A stretch of 64,000 nt of DNA from Phoebastria nigripes (Eukaryota; Chordata; Aves; Procellariiformes; Diomedeidae), in NCBI GenBank assembly GCA_035582835.1, contig JAYKAV010000911.1, positions 672,959-736,958 on the forward strand. Direction: 5' to 3'. Positions 59,581 through 64,000 of this stretch are shown piece by piece. The stretch's first letter is position 1; each line of letters begins with the position of its first letter. Under the pieces are notes generated by a model that saw only the letters and a list, made by a program, of their open reading frames with translations, ran no database searches and had not been told where the DNA came from. The translations under genes were made by a program, and so were the position numbers.

Positions 59581-62500
59581 TTTGCCTATATTTAGTCCCC
59601 CAGTTCATGATTCTTCACAGAAGAGATGTGAAGGTTTGCTCATCCTGATTAATAGGTGTCCAATCCTAATGCTGCAGATATTGGCATAATCACTCAAGGG
59701 ACCTGAGGGACATACACACAGCAGTAATACTGGCAGAAGACAGTGTTACCTACTTAAATCTTTCTCATGCTGATTTTTTTCCCCTATTATGGATTCTAAG
59801 GCTTCTCAAACTTACCCCACAAACTGGTGCCTGATCTGAGATCATTCCACCACTGGGGCTCTTGGAGGTTTATCACAGATACGTTATTCTGCTGGGATTT
59901 TTTTTTCCCCACTGCTTTAATCTGCTGTCACTATAAAATGGGAAAGCAGTAATTCATTTGGCTGTGCTCTACCTCAATACTGCTGCAATCCTCTGATCAA
60001 AACTTCTTAATGTATTTCTTTTAATTTTCAAATGTTGACACATTTTCACTGTTCACTGGTTGGGGTACATGACAAAGAATGTATAATAGGCGTAATCTAT
60101 CTACCCCACACCACAGCGTGTGATTTATGGAAACTTGCAATCTAGAGTTGTCCATTATCAGCAACTACCATCACAACTAAAGGAACCATCGGGATTTTGT
60201 AGCAATAGCTCCACAAGAGAGCCGGGGAAAAAAGGCCATTAAAAAAAAATGGAAAAGAGGTTTTCAGGTTCGTCTGTCTTTTGGGAAGCAGAAGAGTTAG
60301 TCTGTAAAGGCTCGCCGTGGCGAGGGCCAGGAGTGAGCTAGGCATGACTTTCTGAGCTCTACCAGGAGAGGTCTCCGCAGGACTCACTACTGCAAAAGGT
60401 GCCGGGCAGACCCCCTTTGTGTGGTCCCAGCCTTCCCCTCTGTGCTACGCCAGAGAGAAAAAGCACAGCATGCCCATGATGTAGGTTCCAAATCAACTCT
60501 ATCTCTAGCTTGTAGGCAGCTCAGTTTCATCACATGCTACCGTTTACACAAATTAGAGGCAGGTGAAGAAATCCTTTAGTGTTTAGAAACAGACTAATCA
60601 AGTTATTAAGACAGGGTGGCTGAGTAGGTTTGCTTCATTTCTAAAAAATAACAATCACATGCCCCAAGAAACAGTTGAGTGAAACAAAAAGAAGTGCATC
60701 TTCCTAGGGTTCTCATTTGTAGTATTTCCTAATTATGCAGGGCACTTACACATGTGCTTTAATCTCTTACTTATACACATGCTTAAATATTTTATTGAGC
60801 AGAGCTGGACGTCACTCAGCCTGTGTAAGGAGGATTCCTTGATTGCGTTATTTTCCGAGTCCTGGGGTATCTGCTCCCACTATTTCCCTGCTCGTGGGAA
60901 GGCTCCGCATGCACACAGCACTCCCACAAGTCACAGGGGGTTTTGCGGGGGTCATGGAAACTTGTATCTTGTGAGCGGAGCTCCAGAGTGTATACCCCAT
61001 AAAGCTACAAACTCCATATGCTATGGAATATCTGCCCTTCAAAGTATGCAACAAACCTATTTGTGTTTAATTTTCCATAATATTTTGCAATCAGTGATGG
61101 GTTGAATTTTGCATATAGATGCAGGTCATTTTGAAGCCAGTGTCATTTTATAAAATTTGTTTAAGGAAAAGATATTTTCAAATGAAGCTCATTTTTCTCC
61201 TTTTAAAACACAAAATTGTACAACTCTCTCTGCTGAGGCTTGGGAGAAGAGATAAGGAAATCAAAGAGCTTTTTAGTTCTCGTCAGTCTCAAGCTCCCTA
61301 TTGACTAGGAGAATTGATGAGAAGAAAAACCCAATGAGAAGTTTACAAGCATAATAGAAAGTATTTTAGCAGCACTAAGCGGCATGTGTTCCATTTACTA
61401 CTCAGTGTTTTGAAAGAAATTGATGGCAACAGTGAACAAGCAACTTTGATCAGTATACTTATGTTGGTGTTGGAATATGGATTTTAGTGGCTATCTGTGG
61501 ACACTGTCAACTGGAAGTTGACTGTGATTTGCAAACAGGTTAAAACATACTCTCTGTGCCTTGAGTCCATTATGATATTTCATTGCAAAAAGATGATTTA
61601 GTGTTAGGAAAACAGTAATCCTAAAAAATTTCCTTTCTTTTCCAGTAGAGTTTCATCCCCTCTTAAGCACTGCAAGGTGTTAACAATTTTCACTCTGTCC
61701 CAACTCATACACTACTCTGTGTGAGGCCTTCTGTTGATGTTATGTCAAGGCCTTTGGACCAACACAAAGGCTATTGAATCTTACAAGTTAGTATGCACAT
61801 CCGCCTTCAAATTAATCGACTCACTTGGAGTCTTCACAACAGCTGTGACAGTTATGGTTTATTGCACAAAATACTGTATTTTATTGATGAAAGAACATTT
61901 TTATTCAGGGTTTCATTTCTTCAAATGGAAAAATTCTGAAGAAGAATTCTTGTGTAGGTTATGAGTCCTGTTTTAAAGCAAGTGCTGTAACATTCTACAA
62001 AAGCAGTCTGAAACACCAAGGTTTACTGTATGGAATTTGCAGTGACTATTGTAATGTTCTGTGTGACTGCTTTTATGTAAGCATTTTCAGTCTATCAAGC
62101 TCAACATTAGTTTAAATACTGGAGTGGTGAATCCTGTATTCAGGATACCTCTTCAGATCCAGTGTAAGTGGGCAGAGCTTCACTGACTTGGAGGAAATTG
62201 CTTCTACTCACACCAAATCTGACCATGGTCCATAGGGGTAACAGCAAATCTCTTCATATGAGCTAATCTATAGTCTATATGTAATCTGTATGTAATAGAG
62301 CACATTTATTCTATGGCAAGCCCAATATTTTAATTTGGTGCTGGTAAGGCTGGAAAAGAGGGGTAGTGGAACTCTTTCCTTTCCCTCACTTAACATGGGA
62401 AGAAGTACCAGACAACCACTAAGATGCTTCCCCCACTTCTGTGTTTCTGTGGCCTGTCCTCCAGGTTCTCCCTACTCCTGGCCACACACAGCTCTGTGGA

Positions 62501-64000
62501 CAACATCCCAACACCAGCAGTGCCGTCCTCAACCTTAGTGTCCCTTGCTAGGACAGCAGAGTTCTTTACCACACTTCTTGCTCTCTGTCCTCTCCCCACT
62601 AAATCCTCTGGGCAAGCAACAGTGGAAGGGAGATATTTTCCCTCTGGTTGTGTGGTTCAGACAACCCAAAGTCAAGAGTTGCTTGGCTTGGCTGGGCTTT
62701 TTTGTCCATGCTCTGTATTTTATGTTCATAACAATTCTACTGACCTCTGAAAAAACTGTTCTCTAGGACTGTAGTCAACTGCAGGGACAAAAGGGACAGA
62801 ACAGCAGGGAAATGATGACATAAGGAAAACCTGTGATGTTTGAGTTGAAGTGTGTATTGAGAAGAATTCCTCAGGACTAGATTTTCCCTTGTGCAAGTAA
62901 TCTTCTATTAGCATTAATGGTGCTTAGGCAGATGTGCTTCCTAGGAAGAAATACATACCTTTGTGTCCAGATGCATGACTAGTAACTGTACAAGGAAATC
63001 TTCATGCTCTGTAGTTTAGCAGTAAATCCCAGGTTTCCCCTAGACAGAGTAAGTTCTGCCTCTTGGTAGAAAAGACACCTTTCATCTATACCATTAAGAC
63101 ATGCCTGAGATATGGGAATTCAACACGGCAGTCTTGCTGAAATGAAAGTGTCATGGGTTATATCAGTACATTTTTAATAAAATTCTCTTACCTTGATCAA
63201 TCTATGCCCTTCAATTTAAAGCTGAGATTAATTCTCCAAGACACATTATGGTACTGTATTAATACTTGAAATCGTCTTATAAATGCTTGCTTTCATATTT
63301 GGCATAACTATTGTACCACTATAGAAACCGCTTCTATTGACCTTTAGATTAAAAATATGTTGGATTATCATGATTGACACATTCAAAATGACTCATTCTT
63401 GCCAAACACAGCATAACAACTTTTTAACATTCCCTTTTCTTTACAACTGCCTCCACTTTCATTATATGAAATATGGCTGTATTATATACCACCTCTCATT
63501 GCCTAACATGCTTTTTTCAGAGTTCAAGAAGATTTACATTTGCAGCTAAATGTTTCAGTGATTGCTCTGTTGGATTTCATTATACCAGTGTAGTTAATCA
63601 AAGCAAGTCTGGCCTTGCAACCATGATTCATTGTATGGTTTTTTGAACTTAGTCATTTATACTGAATGAATATACACATTATCACCAGAGCACCAGATTT
63701 TTTTTAACAGCCTGCATGACACTGTACTGTAATGCCTTAGTAAACTGCTTATGCCATGTGCGCACTGCAGCTGCTTTTTTAATTTTCTTTTTTTTTTTTT
63801 TTCCTTCTTTTTAAGGAATTCATTGAAAGCAATTCTTTTTACCAGGGGGAATGAGGGACTCACTGGGAGAGTAGTCAGTGCAAGGGAAATAGTATTCTCA
63901 TGTGGTCCTAATGACTGCTATTTCACTATACACAGGAATATTTTCAGATCTGCGCACTTTGTCTACGCAGCTGGGTGGTCTGCACAATAGTCATTAACGA
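59581..64000. other. Unique non-coding sequence to the end of the window
   Basis: No exon or RNA gene is supported. A T-rich tract lies at 63777-63812 and short A or T runs near 59902-59908 and 60240-60249. One ancient repeat at 62152-62226 is listed separately. The sequence near 62420-62700 has overlapping open frames on both strands without a recognisable family. Confidence 0.5.
62152..62226. repeat. Decayed ancient amniote hairpin-type repeat
   Basis: CAGATCCAGTGTAAGTGGGC, AGAGCTTCACTGACTTGG, AGGAAATTGCTTCTACTCAC and ACCAAATCTGACC follow in order. The usual form reads GAGCTCCACTGACTTCAATG in the middle, then GAGTTACTCCTACTCACACC. It is one of the better preserved copies in the window. Confidence 0.55.

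Overview
This window looks like bird nuclear DNA that carries no recognisable host gene. Three things point to a bird. A long 5'-truncated CR1 LINE ends in the ATTCTATGATTCT-type tail. Two copies of an LTR of the avian class III (ERVL-like) type are present. The background is AT-rich single-copy sequence with sparse, mostly very old repeats. The LTR type suggests a non-galliform, probably neoavian, bird, but that is inference. No CpG-island-like promoter, convincing exon, tRNA or rRNA was found on either strand. The window is best read as a gene desert or the inside of a very large intron.

Layout. 1-3600 is unique non-coding sequence. 3601-5974 is the CR1 element on the + strand: the end of the endonuclease, the reverse transcriptase and the C-terminal region of ORF2, broken by at least four reading-frame changes. 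9495-10062 and 14549-15135 are two solo LTRs of one family in the same orientation. The second keeps a perfect 5-bp target duplication, a CRE and a TATA box. 15141-27600 is unique sequence with a few microsatellites and faint ancient repeats. 27616-27736 may be a hAT-type relic. 31694-31828 and 38160-38272 resemble MIR SINEs. 34.8-37.1 kb is dense in homeodomain, PBX/HOX, T-box and FOX-like motifs and is the best candidate for a block of conserved regulatory elements. 44612-45712 is bounded by two 132-bp arms in inverted orientation, about 96% identical, around a unique 837-bp spacer. 48527-48742 is a pyrimidine-then-purine tract. 50766-50867 is a CR1 3' end of a different subfamily. The rest, to 64000, is unique sequence.

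No set of genes works together here. The interest lies in the long inverted repeat, the well-preserved LTR promoter, the candidate enhancer blocks, and several decayed copies of an old amniote hairpin repeat sharing a central CATTGAAGTCAATG-like core. The repeat calls come from reading the sequence and from recalled family sequences, with no database search. Conservation is inferred from motif content only.
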